Assembly (NCBI GenBank): GCA_036270655.1
Contig: DATBCD010000107.1
Location: 1 to 64,000 of the forward strand
Origin: VBCK01 sp036270655
GTDB taxonomy: Bacteria > Pseudomonadota > Gammaproteobacteria > Burkholderiales > Burkholderiaceae_F
Direction: 5' to 3'
DNA: 64,000 bases
Positions 42,679 through 51,521 of the stretch are shown here, in pieces. A program made the translations under genes and the position numbers. A model generated the notes under the pieces. The model searched no databases. It had not been told where the DNA came from and was given only the letters and a program-made list of their open reading frames with translations. Position 1 is the stretch's first letter, and each line of letters starts with the position of its first letter.

Positions 42679-43511
42679 TTGGAGACGGTACGGGACTGGT
42701 CCAGCATGCGGCGCAACTCGCGGTACACCGGAGCGGTATCGGGCCGCACGCCACGCCAGAACAGAAACGACTCCGCGGCCTGCTCGATCAGCATGCCCAG
42801 TCCGTCGGCCACCGTGTGCGCGCCGCCGCGCTCGGCCAGCCGCATGAACGGCGTCGGTTCCGGTGCGTACACCAGATCGTAAGCGAGCGCGCAATCGTCG
42901 AAAGTCTCCGGATCGATCGGCGGTGCATCCTGGTTCAGACTGCTGGAGGTTCCGTTGACGATCAGGTCGAAGTGCTCGGCGGGGATTTCATCCATTCGAA
43001 TCGCCTCGACGCCGAATTCGTCGCCGAGCTCCTGAGCCCGACCGTGGGTGCGGTTGGCCACCGCAATCCACTTCGGCCTTTCCTCCAGCAGCGAGGCGAT
43101 CAGGCCGCGCACGCCCCCGCCCGCGCCCAGCACCAGGATCGCCGCGTTAGTCACCTTGAATCCGAGCCGGTTGGTGATGTCGCGCACGAAACCGATTCCG
43201 TCGGTGTTCTCGCCGAAAATCGTGTCTTCGTCGAACTTCAGCGTATTGACCGCGCCGGCCAGGCGCGCCCTGGCGGTCAGCGAGTCGGCCAGCTTGGATG
43301 CGTCGAGCTTGAACGGAATCGTCACGTTCAGCCCCAGGTACCCCGAGTCGCGCAAGCCGAGCGCGAATTCCTCGAACCCGTCCAGGGGTCCCTCCAGGCG
43401 TTCATAGGTGATCGGCTGCTGGGTAGCCTGGGCGAACAGCCGGTGGATCTCCGGCGATCGGCTATGGCCGATCGGATTTCCGACGACGGCGTAGCGGTCG
43501 ACCTTGGCCAT
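42675..43511 (-). CDS. aroE: Shikimate dehydrogenase (NADP+)
   Basis: A 278-residue enzyme that reduces 3-dehydroshikimate. VVGNPIGHSRSPEIH at 10-23, LNVTIPFK with catalytic Lys68, NTDGIGFVRDI, the NADP loop LGAGGGVRGLIASL, and NGTSSSLNQDAPPI in the C-terminal half. It stands in the order TonB-like, aroE, mtgA seen in Burkholderiales. A second aromatic gene, aroQ, is at 51 kb. Confidence 0.95.
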   Translation of the reverse strand: MAKVDRYAVVGNPIGHSRSPEIHRLFAQATQQPITYERLEGPLDGFEEFALGLRDSGYLGLNVTIPFKLDASKLADSLTARARLAGAVNTLKFDEDTIFGENTDGIGFVRDITNRLGFKVTNAAILVLGAGGGVRGLIASLLEERPKWIAVANRTHGRAQELGDEFGVEAIRMDEIPAEHFDLIVNGTSSSLNQDAPPIDPETFDDCALAYDLVYAPEPTPFMRLAERGGAHTVADGLGMLIEQAAESFLFWRGVRPDTAPVYRELRRMLDQSRTVSK

Positions 43512-43514
43512 CAG

Positions 43515-44393
43515 CTAATGACGCCCCGCCGTCGCATCGACGATGGCACGGGTACCGAACTGATCGTTGGTAAACATCCAGGTCCGTGTGATCTCGAGCA
43601 CATCGGTGTCGCGCGCGATCTCGGGCGGAAACGGCGGGTACGGAGCAGCAAGCTTAACTATACGGCGCGCCGCGCGGTCCAGGACCGCGGAGCCGGACGA
43701 GCGCTCGATGATCGCATCGAGCAGCGAGCCGCTGCGATTGATCACCACCGTCATCTGCAGCGATCCGTAGATGCGCCCGCGCGCTTCCTCGGGATAGTTC
43801 TCGTTGCCGACCTTTTCGACCCGCGCGCGCCAGTCCTCGAAGTATCGCGCGAAGCGGTACTCGGAGGTGCTGGGCATGAAATGGTGCCGGCGCGGCCGCT
43901 GCTGGTAGTCGGAAATCTCCCTGGAAATTTCCGCCTCCATGCGCGCCAGCTGCTGCTTGTACGCCTCGGGATGCTCGGTGCCGTTGTTGCTTTGCTTGCG
44001 CTGCTCGACCACGTAGGTGGTGGCGTTCATCTTGCGGACCATCGCCAGCAGCTGGCGCTGTTCCTGCTCCAGGCGCTCAACCGATTTGCGTTCGACCTGG
44101 ATCGTGTCGCCGTCGTGCTCTTCGGACAGATTGGGAAACGGCGAGCTGCGGCGACCTTCGTCCTGAGTGCCGCCGCCTTCCAGGTTCGCCTGGGCCAGCG
44201 CCTGGGGCTTGGAAGGGCTGGCCGCGCTTTTCGCATTGACCAGCACGATTTCCAGCATCGGGTCGGTCTGATGCATTCGCAGCAGCTCCGGATCGACGAA
44301 CCGGACTGCCAGCACCAGCGCGTGCATCCCCGCCGACGCCATCAACGCCGCCATCAGCACCCGATCACTGAACCACGAGTCGATCAACTGCAT
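43515..44393 (-). CDS. TonB-like energy transducer protein
   Basis: A 292-residue protein with a short cytoplasmic start, one helix (about 13-32) and a long periplasmic part: coiled-coil-like middle (KSVERLEQEQRQLLAMVRKM, ARMEAEISREISDYQQ) and a C-terminal TonB fold (YPEEARGRIYGSLQMTVVINRSG, then ILDR-like VLDRAARRIVKLAAPYPPFP). Lacks a long Pro-Lys linker, so a TonB paralogue. The ATG at 44393 follows GGAGCGGCAA. ExbB and ExbD are not here. It precedes aroE by 3 bases. Confidence 0.8.
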   Translation of the reverse strand: MQLIDSWFSDRVLMAALMASAGMHALVLAVRFVDPELLRMHQTDPMLEIVLVNAKSAASPSKPQALAQANLEGGGTQDEGRRSSPFPNLSEEHDGDTIQVERKSVERLEQEQRQLLAMVRKMNATTYVVEQRKQSNNGTEHPEAYKQQLARMEAEISREISDYQQRPRRHHFMPSTSEYRFARYFEDWRARVEKVGNENYPEEARGRIYGSLQMTVVINRSGSLLDAIIERSSGSAVLDRAARRIVKLAAPYPPFPPEIARDTDVLEITRTWMFTNDQFGTRAIVDATAGRH

Positions 44394-44494
44394 TTGCCGC
44401 TCCACCCCAACGTTTCCGATAGCCAAGCCTCGGACACGCCGCAGCCCGTCCTGGGACCGTCAGTCTCGAACGATGCGTGAGTCTGCACCGTTTT

Positions 44495-46489
44495 TCACCC
44501 TGCCGTCTGGCCGGAGCCGTCCTGCAAATCCGGAGTTGCCGGCGCGGTCGGGTCGGTGGCAGCGCCAAAGCGAGCCGCATCCAGCGCCGCATCCTCCTCG
44601 TCGAGTCCCTGGTCGTTGGAGGCGTCCAGCACCCGATGCAGCCGCGCGTCCAGTGAAAGATCGATCAGATCGTGGCCGCACAGCTCGAGCTCCACGCACC
44701 TGCCACGCGGCAACGGCGGCAGCCCGGACACGCGCACCACCAGCGGCAGCCCGTCCAGCCTGACCAGATCGCCGCGCAGAATCGTCGCGCGGCAGCGCCG
44801 AACGCCGCTTTGATCGAGCCAGCGCAGGCACCAGTAGCGCTCCATCGCCTGCTGGAAATCGTCATACGCCCCGTAGGTGGCGTCGAAGGCCGAGACGATC
44901 GCGAACAGTTGCGCGTCGTTGCGGGCGTACGCGGGCGGCTGGCCGGTGATCGCGGCGAGCAGCTGGCGCTGGTTGACCAGATCCACATAGCGGCGCAGCG
45001 GCGAACTGCTCCATGCATAGTGGGCGACGCCAAGCCCGTCGTGCGGCGCCGGAGCGGTCGACATGCGCACCCGGCCGGCCGACTGGGACCGATAAATGCC
45101 GGCCAGACCCTGCTCGGCCAGCCACCGCCCCCAGTGCGAGTTCGCATAGATCATCAATTCAGCCACGATCCGGTCCAGCGGCGCATCACGCAACCTCGGC
45201 CGGATCGTCACGCGGGCCTGCTCGCCCTGCCCCTGCAGCTCGAAGGTGTAGTCGACACGTCCGCTCGCTTCGGGCCGACCGCGCGCCGCTTCGCGCTGCT
45301 TCAACAGGCCCCCGGCCAGGCGCCACAGCGCGCCGAGCTGGGCGCCAAACGGCAGCCCGGGCCGTGGATCGGCCAGCGCCTGCTCGGTCGCAACCGGCGC
45401 CAGCTCGTCATGGCGCAGATTGGCCTCGATGCGGATCCGCTCCACCACGCTGACGGCAGACTCGACTTTGACGCCCTCCGGATCCAGCTCCAGGTAAAGC
45501 GACACTGCCGGTACCGTGCGGCCCTGGTCGAGCGAGAAAGCCCCGATCCAGGCCTCGGGCAGCATCGTGATCTTCAGGCCGGGCGCGTAAACGGTCGACA
45601 TGCGGGACCTGGCCAGCAGGTCGAGCGGATCGTCGCGCAGAATGGCCGTGGCCGGCGCGGCGATGTGAATCCCGATCCGTATCCGCCCGTGCGCCGTCTG
45701 CGACACCGAAAACGCATCGTCGATCTCGGTGGTCGAGCTGTCGTCGATCGAGAACGCCTGGACGGGCGCCAGCGCGAGGGCTGCATCGTGCGGTGGCGGA
45801 GCGTGCGCAGGCGGGACAAAGCCGGTGCCGCGCGGAAAACAGCGCACCATGAAATTCTCCAGGTGCCAGTCATACGCCGAAGCGATCGAGCCGCGCGCCA
45901 GCAGCAGGCGCAGCGCGGTCGTCTTCAGCTCGCGCGCGGCCTGCTCGACCGCCTTGTACTCGGGCGAGTTCTTGTCCGGCTGCAACAGCAGCTGCGCCCC
46001 CTGGCGCAGGATCGGCTCGGGCAGACCGCCGGCCAGCAATTCGCCCACATACGACGCGCGCCGCTCGTCCTGTTCGCGCCGCCTGGCCACCGCGGCCAGT
46101 GCCGCTTGCAGCACGTCAGGAGCAGCCGGCCTGAACCTTCCTTTGCCCCGGCGGTGAAAATACACCGGAGCCGAATGCAGCCGCATCAGAATGGCCGCCG
46201 CCTCGACCGCCGCCGGCTCGTGGCCGAAGTACTCGCGGGCCAGCTCCTGAAATCCGAATTCCTCCTGGGGCGCGCATTGCCACAGGAAGTCCAGGTCCAC
46301 GGCGCCGGCCTCGTGGCGGGCCTGCTCGAGCAGCTGCACGCCGCTCGGACGCTCGAAGCGCAGCAGCACATGGGCGGACTTGATCTTGGCGCGCCGGCCG
46401 CCGGGCAGCTCCACCTGAAACGAGGCGTCGGTGGCCGACAGCACCGCGCCGACCTTCAGATCGCCCTCTTCCTCGAACAGCAGATGCAT
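44495..46489 (-). CDS. RNB-domain exoribonuclease (RNase II family)
   Basis: A 664-residue protein. The RNB catalytic block (about 230-530) has FSIDDSSTTEIDDAFSV with the metal-binding Asp residues, IGIHIAAPATAIL, RMSTVYAPGLKITMLP and later AHYAWSSSPLRRYVDLVNQRQLLA. The N-terminal 220 residues are unlike the cold-shock domains of E. coli RNase II/R, as in the betaproteobacterial form of this family; the C-terminus has a short S1-like part. Degrades RNA 3'-5'. It is 101 bases before the TonB-like gene in the same direction. Confidence 0.88.
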   Translation of the reverse strand: MHLLFEEEGDLKVGAVLSATDASFQVELPGGRRAKIKSAHVLLRFERPSGVQLLEQARHEAGAVDLDFLWQCAPQEEFGFQELAREYFGHEPAAVEAAAILMRLHSAPVYFHRRGKGRFRPAAPDVLQAALAAVARRREQDERRASYVGELLAGGLPEPILRQGAQLLLQPDKNSPEYKAVEQAARELKTTALRLLLARGSIASAYDWHLENFMVRCFPRGTGFVPPAHAPPPHDAALALAPVQAFSIDDSSTTEIDDAFSVSQTAHGRIRIGIHIAAPATAILRDDPLDLLARSRMSTVYAPGLKITMLPEAWIGAFSLDQGRTVPAVSLYLELDPEGVKVESAVSVVERIRIEANLRHDELAPVATEQALADPRPGLPFGAQLGALWRLAGGLLKQREAARGRPEASGRVDYTFELQGQGEQARVTIRPRLRDAPLDRIVAELMIYANSHWGRWLAEQGLAGIYRSQSAGRVRMSTAPAPHDGLGVAHYAWSSSPLRRYVDLVNQRQLLAAITGQPPAYARNDAQLFAIVSAFDATYGAYDDFQQAMERYWCLRWLDQSGVRRCRATILRGDLVRLDGLPLVVRVSGLPPLPRGRCVELELCGHDLIDLSLDARLHRVLDASNDQGLDEEDAALDAARFGAATDPTAPATPDLQDGSGQTAG

Positions 46490-46521
46490 TGGATCCGGTG
46501 GCCGTTACAGGTCCGCTTGGT

Positions 46522-47262
46522 TCAGACGGTCAACCCTCCGGCCACCTCGATCACGGCGCCGTTGATATAGCTTGCCTCGTCGGAGGCGAGAAAGGCGTAC
46601 ACATTGGCCACTTCCTCCGGCCGGCCGAGACGCCTCAACGGGACCCGTTCGGTCAACTGGGACAGCACGCGCTGCGGGATCGACTCCAGGATGTGGGTCG
46701 CGATGAAGCCGGGACAGACGGCGTTGCATCGGATCCCCTTCGGGCCGAGCTCGCGCGCCCAGGTCTTCACGAATCCGATCACCCCGAACTTGCTGGCCGC
46801 GTAGTTGGTCTGACCGAAGTTTCCGTAGATGCCCACCACGCTGGAGGCGTTCAGTATCACGCCGGATCCCTGCTCGAGCATCAGCCCCAGCACCGCCTTG
46901 CTGCTGTTGTAGGTTCCCTTCAGATTGACGTCGATCACGCGGTCGAACTGCTCGTCGGTCATGTTCTGGATGCGCGCATCCTGCGTGATACCGGCGTTGT
47001 TCACGAGGACATCGACGCGGCCGAAGCGCATGCGCAACTGGCCCACCATCTCGTCGAGCTGATCGCGCCGCGTCACGTCGACCGCGAACGATTCGATGAT
47101 CTCGCCGTTGATCTTCAAGGCCGAGCGCGCCGCCTGCAACGCGTCGGCCGACAGGTCCACCAGAGCAACTGCTGCCCCCTCGTCGAGAAATTTTCGAGCC
47201 GTCGCGTAGCCGATCCCCTGCGCTGCGCCCGTGATCACGGCCACCTTTCCCTTCAGTTTCAT
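46522..47262 (-). CDS. fabG: Short-chain dehydrogenase, 3-oxoacyl-ACP reductase-like
   Basis: A 246-residue classical SDR. Cofactor loop TGAAQGIG at 11-18, NNAGIT at 88-93, and catalytic Ser141, Tyr154 and Lys158 (YAASK). RCNAVCPGFIAT and GRPEEVANVYAFLASDEASYINGAVIEVAGG are the FabG-like C-terminal blocks. The most likely activity is NADPH-dependent reduction of 3-oxoacyl chains, but acetoacetyl-CoA reductase (PhaB) or another alcohol is possible. No fatty acid genes are beside it, so it is probably a paralogue. Confidence 0.8.
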   Translation of the reverse strand: MKLKGKVAVITGAAQGIGYATARKFLDEGAAVALVDLSADALQAARSALKINGEIIESFAVDVTRRDQLDEMVGQLRMRFGRVDVLVNNAGITQDARIQNMTDEQFDRVIDVNLKGTYNSSKAVLGLMLEQGSGVILNASSVVGIYGNFGQTNYAASKFGVIGFVKTWARELGPKGIRCNAVCPGFIATHILESIPQRVLSQLTERVPLRRLGRPEEVANVYAFLASDEASYINGAVIEVAGGLTV

Positions 47263-47274
47263 CGCTCCGCCCTG

Positions 47275-47847
47275 TCAGTTCAGTCCGTCACAAAAATCGA
47301 GCACCTCGCCCAGATAGCGGTCGAAGTCCGACAGCGCGTGGTCCGAGCCCTGGACCACTCTTTGCCGGCACCCCGCGTACTTGGCCACCATCGTGGTCCA
47401 GTCGATCACCTCGTCTGCGGTGGCGGCAATCAGGAAATAGCGCTCCGGCCGGCTGATCCGGGCCGTATCCACGCCATGCAACTCGGCCAGATGATCGGCC
47501 GTCAGCTCGACCGTCTGATCCGAGAAAAAGACCGGGTGCCGGCCCAGTTGGGCAGCCAGATCGCGGTACGGGAAAACGGCCGGGTTGAGCAGCACGGCCC
47601 GGCAGCCGAGGCGTTCGGCCACCCAGGTGGCGTAGTAGCCTCCGAGCGAGCTACCGACCAGTGTCAGCTTGGCCGGATGTTCGAGAGCGGCCGCGGCCAG
47701 CGCCATGTTCACCGCCGCCCGTGGCGACACCGGAAGTTGCGGGCAGACGAAATCGCCAGAGCGTCCGCGCGCGGCCAGCGCCGAGCGGATCTGCTCCGCC
47801 TTGGTGGAGCGCGGCGACGAGCGGAAACCATGAAGGTAAAGAATCAT
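47275..47847 (-). CDS. YqiA-like alpha/beta-hydrolase esterase
   Basis: A 190-residue hydrolase. ILYLHGFRSSPRSTKAEQI, the nucleophile GSSLGGYYATWVAERLG, LLNPAVFPYRDL, the acid region ATADEVIDW and the His in GSDHALSDF are as in YqiA/UPF0227 esterases. The substrate is unknown; acyl-CoA and short esters have been shown for relatives. The start is the ATG at 47847, overlapping the mpl stop by ATGA. Confidence 0.85.
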   Translation of the reverse strand: MILYLHGFRSSPRSTKAEQIRSALAARGRSGDFVCPQLPVSPRAAVNMALAAAALEHPAKLTLVGSSLGGYYATWVAERLGCRAVLLNPAVFPYRDLAAQLGRHPVFFSDQTVELTADHLAELHGVDTARISRPERYFLIAATADEVIDWTTMVAKYAGCRQRVVQGSDHALSDFDRYLGEVLDFCDGLN

Positions 47848-49220
47848 CCGCCGGTGCCCCGTCGCGCCAGCAACTCCAGGATCCGGTGCGGCATGCCGCC
47901 GAAGCCGCCGTTGCTCATCACCACCACGTGATCGCCCGGTCGAGCGGCCTCGGCCACCTGCGCTGCCAGAGCATCCAGGTCCTGCGCCACGCACGCGCCG
48001 TCGAGCTCACGCATCACCTCGGCCGCGTCCCAGGCCACGGCACGCCGCCCCTCGCGCGGCGCGTAGCAGAACACCCGGTCGGCCAGCCGCAGGCTGTCGA
48101 CCAGCGGCTGTCGCATCGAGCCCAGGCGCATCGTGTTGGAGCGGGGCTCGAACACCGCCAGCAGGCGTGAACCCACGCGCCGCCGCAGGCCCTGCAGCGT
48201 GGCCGCGATCGCGCTCGGGTGGTGCGCGAAATCGTCGTACACGGTCACCCCAAAGGCCTCGCCGGCCACCTCCAGCCGGCGGCGCACCCCGGCAAAGGTC
48301 TGCAGTGCTTCGACCGCACGGGCCGGCTCGACTCCGGCGGCCGAAGCGGCGGCGATCGCGGCCAGCGCGTTACACCGGTTGTGCTCGCCCGCCAGCGCGA
48401 GGCGGACCCGCCCGTGCAGGGTCGAGCCCTGCAGCACGTCGAACTCGTGCACCCTGCTTTCCTCGATCCCGCCGGCATGCCAGCCGCCCGGCTCGTTGAA
48501 GCGTTCCACCGAGCTCCAGCAGCCGCGCTGCAGCACACGCGCCAGCGCCTCATCGGATCCATTGACGATCAGGCGGCCGCTGGCCGGCACGCAACGCACC
48601 AGATGATGAAACTGCGTCTCGATAGCCGCCAGGTCGGCGAAGATGTCGGCGTGGTCGAATTCCAGGTTGTTCAGGACCGCGATGCGCGGAAAATAGTGGA
48701 CGAACTTGCTGCGCTTGTCGAAAAAGGCGGTGTCGTACTCGTCGGCCTCGATGACAAAGAGTCGACCCTCACCGATCCGGGCCGACGTGCCGAAATCGAG
48801 CGGCACTCCCCCGATCAGGAAGCCGGGCGAGGTGTCCGTGACCTGCAGGATCCAGGCCAGCATCGACGCGGTGGTGGTCTTGCCGTGCGTTCCGGCCACC
48901 GCCAGCACCTCGCGACCCCCGAGCACGTTCTCGTGAAGCCATTGCGGCCCCGACACAAAGGGCGCGCCGCTGTCCAGGATCGCCTCCATCAGCGGATTGC
49001 CACGCGAGACCACGTTGCCGACCACGAAGCGGTCCGGCTGCAGCTGCAGCTGATCCGCGCCGAATCCTTCGATCGGGTCGATGCCGGCGAGGCGCAACTG
49101 CTCGCTCATTGGCGGATACACTGCGGTGTCGCAGCCGGTCACCCGATGCCCGGTCGCCTTGGCGAGTTGCGCGAGCCCGCCCATGAACGTGCCGCCGATC
49201 CCGAGTATGTGCAAATGCAT
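47844..49220 (-). CDS. mpl: UDP-N-acetylmuramate:tripeptide ligase (murein peptide recycling)
   Basis: A 458-residue Mur ligase family enzyme reattaching the recovered tripeptide L-Ala-gamma-D-Glu-mDAP to UDP-MurNAc. ILGIGGTFMGGLAQLAKATGH (Mpl-type Rossmann), ATP-binding GTHGKTTTASML, VIEADEYDTAFFDKRSKF, LEFDHADIF, HNRCNALAAIAAA, and YDDFAHHPSAI. The length is normal. Together with AmpD at 62 kb and the transglycosylase and MtgA, several wall-turnover steps lie in this window. Confidence 0.95.
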   Translation of the reverse strand: MHLHILGIGGTFMGGLAQLAKATGHRVTGCDTAVYPPMSEQLRLAGIDPIEGFGADQLQLQPDRFVVGNVVSRGNPLMEAILDSGAPFVSGPQWLHENVLGGREVLAVAGTHGKTTTASMLAWILQVTDTSPGFLIGGVPLDFGTSARIGEGRLFVIEADEYDTAFFDKRSKFVHYFPRIAVLNNLEFDHADIFADLAAIETQFHHLVRCVPASGRLIVNGSDEALARVLQRGCWSSVERFNEPGGWHAGGIEESRVHEFDVLQGSTLHGRVRLALAGEHNRCNALAAIAAASAAGVEPARAVEALQTFAGVRRRLEVAGEAFGVTVYDDFAHHPSAIAATLQGLRRRVGSRLLAVFEPRSNTMRLGSMRQPLVDSLRLADRVFCYAPREGRRAVAWDAAEVMRELDGACVAQDLDALAAQVAEAARPGDHVVVMSNGGFGGMPHRILELLARRGTGG

Positions 49221-49357
49221 CAGAAGCCAATCGGTCTATTGCGGACACCGCGCGACCCGCCTGGTACGCGGTGTCGCGAGCGCCGAGGTCAGCCACTCAG
49301 TTTTGAAACGTCGATATCTTCATCGGAACGCGCCGTCGGAAGACTTGGAATTGGCGG

Positions 49358-49460
49358 GCCATTGCAGCCACGCCGTACGCGGTACGGCCTCGCCAATGGC
49401 ACGGGCTAAGGACCACCCTGCGGACCTGCAGGCCCACGGTTCGGCCGTGACCGCAGGGTG
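49358..49460. other. Two tandem stem-loops in the mpl divergent gap
   Basis: First, GCCATTG (49358-49364) pairs with CAATGGC (49394-49400) around a perfect GCCGTAC-GCG-GTACGGC (49372-49388). Second, CACCCTGCGG (49414-49423) pairs with CCGCAGGGTG (49451-49460) around CACGG-TTCGG-CCGTG (49434-49448). The rest of the 306-base gap shows no gene. They may be a structured leader for the next gene or an operator. Confidence 0.6.
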
Positions 49461-49526
49461 ATTTCAACCGGCCTGCTGCAGCGCAGGAATGTAGCATTGT
49501 CGGACCCTTTGAGGGCCACTGAAACG

Positions 49527-50216
49527 ATGAGCCAGAGTCCAGTCCGCAGCGCGTCCCGCGGGGAAGACCTGAAAACCGCGATCGCCGCATCGGCCGCGCG
49601 CTGGATCGCGGAAGATGGGTGCGACTACGCAACGGCAAAGCGCAGGGCCGCGAGGGAAGTGCTGGGCGAGGCGGCCGGCGCATTCGGCGCGATGCCCGAC
49701 AATGCGCTGGTCGAGTCCGAACTGCGGCGCTATCTGCGGTTGTTCGCGGCCGACAGTCAGCCGGCTCAGCTGGCGGCGCTGCGCCGCCTGGCGCTGCGGT
49801 GGATGCGGCGGCTGCTCGAGTTCAATCCGCACCTGGTGGGCGCGGTTCTGAACGGCACCGCAACCGGCCACTCGGGTATCCATCTGAATCTGTATACCGA
49901 CAGCGCGAAGGACGTGGAGATATTCCTGTTGAATCAGTCGCAGCCGTTCGAGGTACGCGAGGCCGGCCCGAACGCGGAGACGACGCAGGAAGTGCTCGAA
50001 TTCCTGGTGCCGGCACCGCGCGACAGCCACCTGGAGGACCCCATCGGGATGACGCTGAGTGTGATGGACCCGGTCGCGCTGCGGGTGGCTCCTGCCGGCC
50101 GGGCCAAGGACCCTGACCTGCACCCGGTCGAACGAGCCGGGCGCGCCAGCGTCTCGATGGTTGAGCGCCTGCTGGCGGAGACCGGCGAGGTGCCAGGGGG
50201 CGGGACTTCCTTGTGA
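49527..50216 (+). CDS. Conserved hypothetical protein
   Basis: A 229-residue soluble protein, no signal or membrane segment. The N-terminal 100 residues are helical (LKTAIAASAARWIAEDGCDYATAKRRAA, YLRLFAADSQPAQLAALRR); a central LEFNPHLVGAVLNGTATGHSGIHLNLYTD with DVEIFLLNQ looks nucleotidyltransferase-like, but lacks a clear GS-x10-DxD. This is a betaproteobacterial family of unknown function, sometimes misnamed Mur ligase. The ATG at 49527 was chosen by the conserved start SQSPVRSAS. It precedes tlpA. Confidence 0.65.
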   Translation: MSQSPVRSASRGEDLKTAIAASAARWIAEDGCDYATAKRRAAREVLGEAAGAFGAMPDNALVESELRRYLRLFAADSQPAQLAALRRLALRWMRRLLEFNPHLVGAVLNGTATGHSGIHLNLYTDSAKDVEIFLLNQSQPFEVREAGPNAETTQEVLEFLVPAPRDSHLEDPIGMTLSVMDPVALRVAPAGRAKDPDLHPVERAGRASVSMVERLLAETGEVPGGGTSL

Positions 50217-50237
50217 TGGTGTCGATTCTTCGACCAC

Positions 50238-50312
50238 CCTCTCCCCCGCCCCTCTCCCACTGGCGTGAGAGAGGGGAGATTGTGCTTTCACGCTGGCGTG
50301 GGAGAGGGGAGA
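50238..50312. repeat. REP-like palindrome pair before tlpA
   Basis: CCCTCTCCCCCGCCCCTCTCCC with CACTGGCGTGAGAGAGGGGAG, then a second inverted arm (CACGCTGGCGTGGGAGAGGGGAG). Same palindrome type as at 352, 10.3 kb and 16.2 kb; here without the 37-bp-ended element. It lies between the hypothetical gene stop and tlpA, so it may be a terminator or mRNA stabiliser. Confidence 0.7.
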
Positions 50313-50355
50313 TGCGCGCGGCAAGTGGTCTGCGACCACTTGCCGAAGGATCGGA

Positions 50356-50889
50356 ATGGCGCGCAGGACCGCACTGATCGCGCTGGCCCTGGCGGCGGCG
50401 ATCGCGCTGGCGGCCGGGGCGCTGTGGGCCTCGCGGCCAGCCCGCGATGCCGCGTCCGATCGGGCGACCGCCGCGTTGTTCGCGTTGACGCTGCCCGACG
50501 CGGACGGGGCTCAGAGGTCTCTTCAGTCCTGGCGGGGCAAGCTGCTGGTGGTGAACTTCTGGGCCACGTGGTGTGGGCCTTGCGTGGAAGAGATGCCCGA
50601 GTTGCAGCGCTTCGCCGACGAGTTCGCGCAACGCAATGTGGCCGTGATCGGCATCGGGGTCGACGACGCGGACAAGATCCGCGATTTCCGCCGGCAGCAT
50701 CAGCTGAGAATTCCGCTGCTCGCCGCCGGATTCGACGGGATGCAACTGGCTCAGCAACTGGGCAACCCCGAGCCCGTGCTGCCCTATACTGCACTGATCT
50801 CGCCCGACGGCCGCCTCGTCGAGGAGCATTCAGGCCGCGTTCAGGCGCCCGAATTGCGCCGCTGGGTGGCCGAGTACGGTAGCCACTGA
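50356..50889 (+). CDS. TlpA/ResA-like thioredoxin-fold protein
   Basis: A 177-residue membrane-anchored periplasmic thiol reductase. N-terminal helix at 5-25, then a thioredoxin-like fold with WCGPC (Cys73, Cys76), VNFWATW, and the cis-Pro region LPYTALISPDGRLVEEHSG. Acts in reduction of thiols of secreted proteins, such as cytochrome c apoproteins. The ATG is at 50356. A single gene unit with aroQ next after 127 bases. Confidence 0.88.
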   Translation: MARRTALIALALAAAIALAAGALWASRPARDAASDRATAALFALTLPDADGAQRSLQSWRGKLLVVNFWATWCGPCVEEMPELQRFADEFAQRNVAVIGIGVDDADKIRDFRRQHQLRIPLLAAGFDGMQLAQQLGNPEPVLPYTALISPDGRLVEEHSGRVQAPELRRWVAEYGSH

Positions 50890-51016
50890 GCGGTTGCGGG
50901 TGCCGGTCACGGGCTGGACAAATCTCGGCGAATTGTAGACAATCCGCCGCTTCATACTAATAACTGACGCCTTCTACCGCCTTTTCCCAGCCGGCAGCCA
51001 GGCGCCCGACCCCTCG

Positions 51017-51478
51017 GTGGCACGCTCTGTCCTTGTCGTCAACGGTCCGAATCTGAATTTGCTTGGCAGCCGCGAGCCGGCGGTATACGGCCGCAGCACG
51101 CTGGCCGACATCGAGCGCGAGCTGGCCCAGGTTGCAACCGGTCTGGGGCTCACGCTGCAGACCTTCCAGAGCAACCACGAAGGTGGCCTGATCGACAGGG
51201 TGCACGCGGCGAGGGCCGACGGCACGGATTTCATCATCATCAACGCCGGCGCCCTGACGCACACCAGCATCGCGCTGCGCGACGCATTGGCCGCCGTGGC
51301 CATTGCATTCGTCGAAGTGCACCTGTCCAACGTGTACCGGCGCGAGCGTTTTCGCCAGCGCTCGCTGCTGGCTGACCTGGCAGTCGGTTCGATCATCGGC
51401 CTGGGAGTGGCCGGATACCGCCTGGCGCTCGAATTCGCCGCGGGCTACTCCTCACCGCCGCCGGCGGCACAAGGCTGA
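51017..51478 (+). CDS. aroQ: 3-dehydroquinate dehydratase, type II
   Basis: A 153-residue dodecameric enzyme of the shikimate pathway, starting at GTG. VLVVNGPNLNLLGSREPAVYG with the catalytic Tyr24, QSNHEGGLIDRVH, INAGALTHTSIALRDAL and VEVHLSNVYRRERFRQRS with the catalytic His102. The family start fits the GTG at 51017. accB starts 43 bases later, an order often seen in Burkholderiales. Confidence 0.95.
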   Translation: MARSVLVVNGPNLNLLGSREPAVYGRSTLADIERELAQVATGLGLTLQTFQSNHEGGLIDRVHAARADGTDFIIINAGALTHTSIALRDALAAVAIAFVEVHLSNVYRRERFRQRSLLADLAVGSIIGLGVAGYRLALEFAAGYSSPPPAAQG

Positions 51479-51521
51479 GTCAGTGGCCCGGCGCTCCTCG
51501 ACCGAAACAACGCCCCGCACG

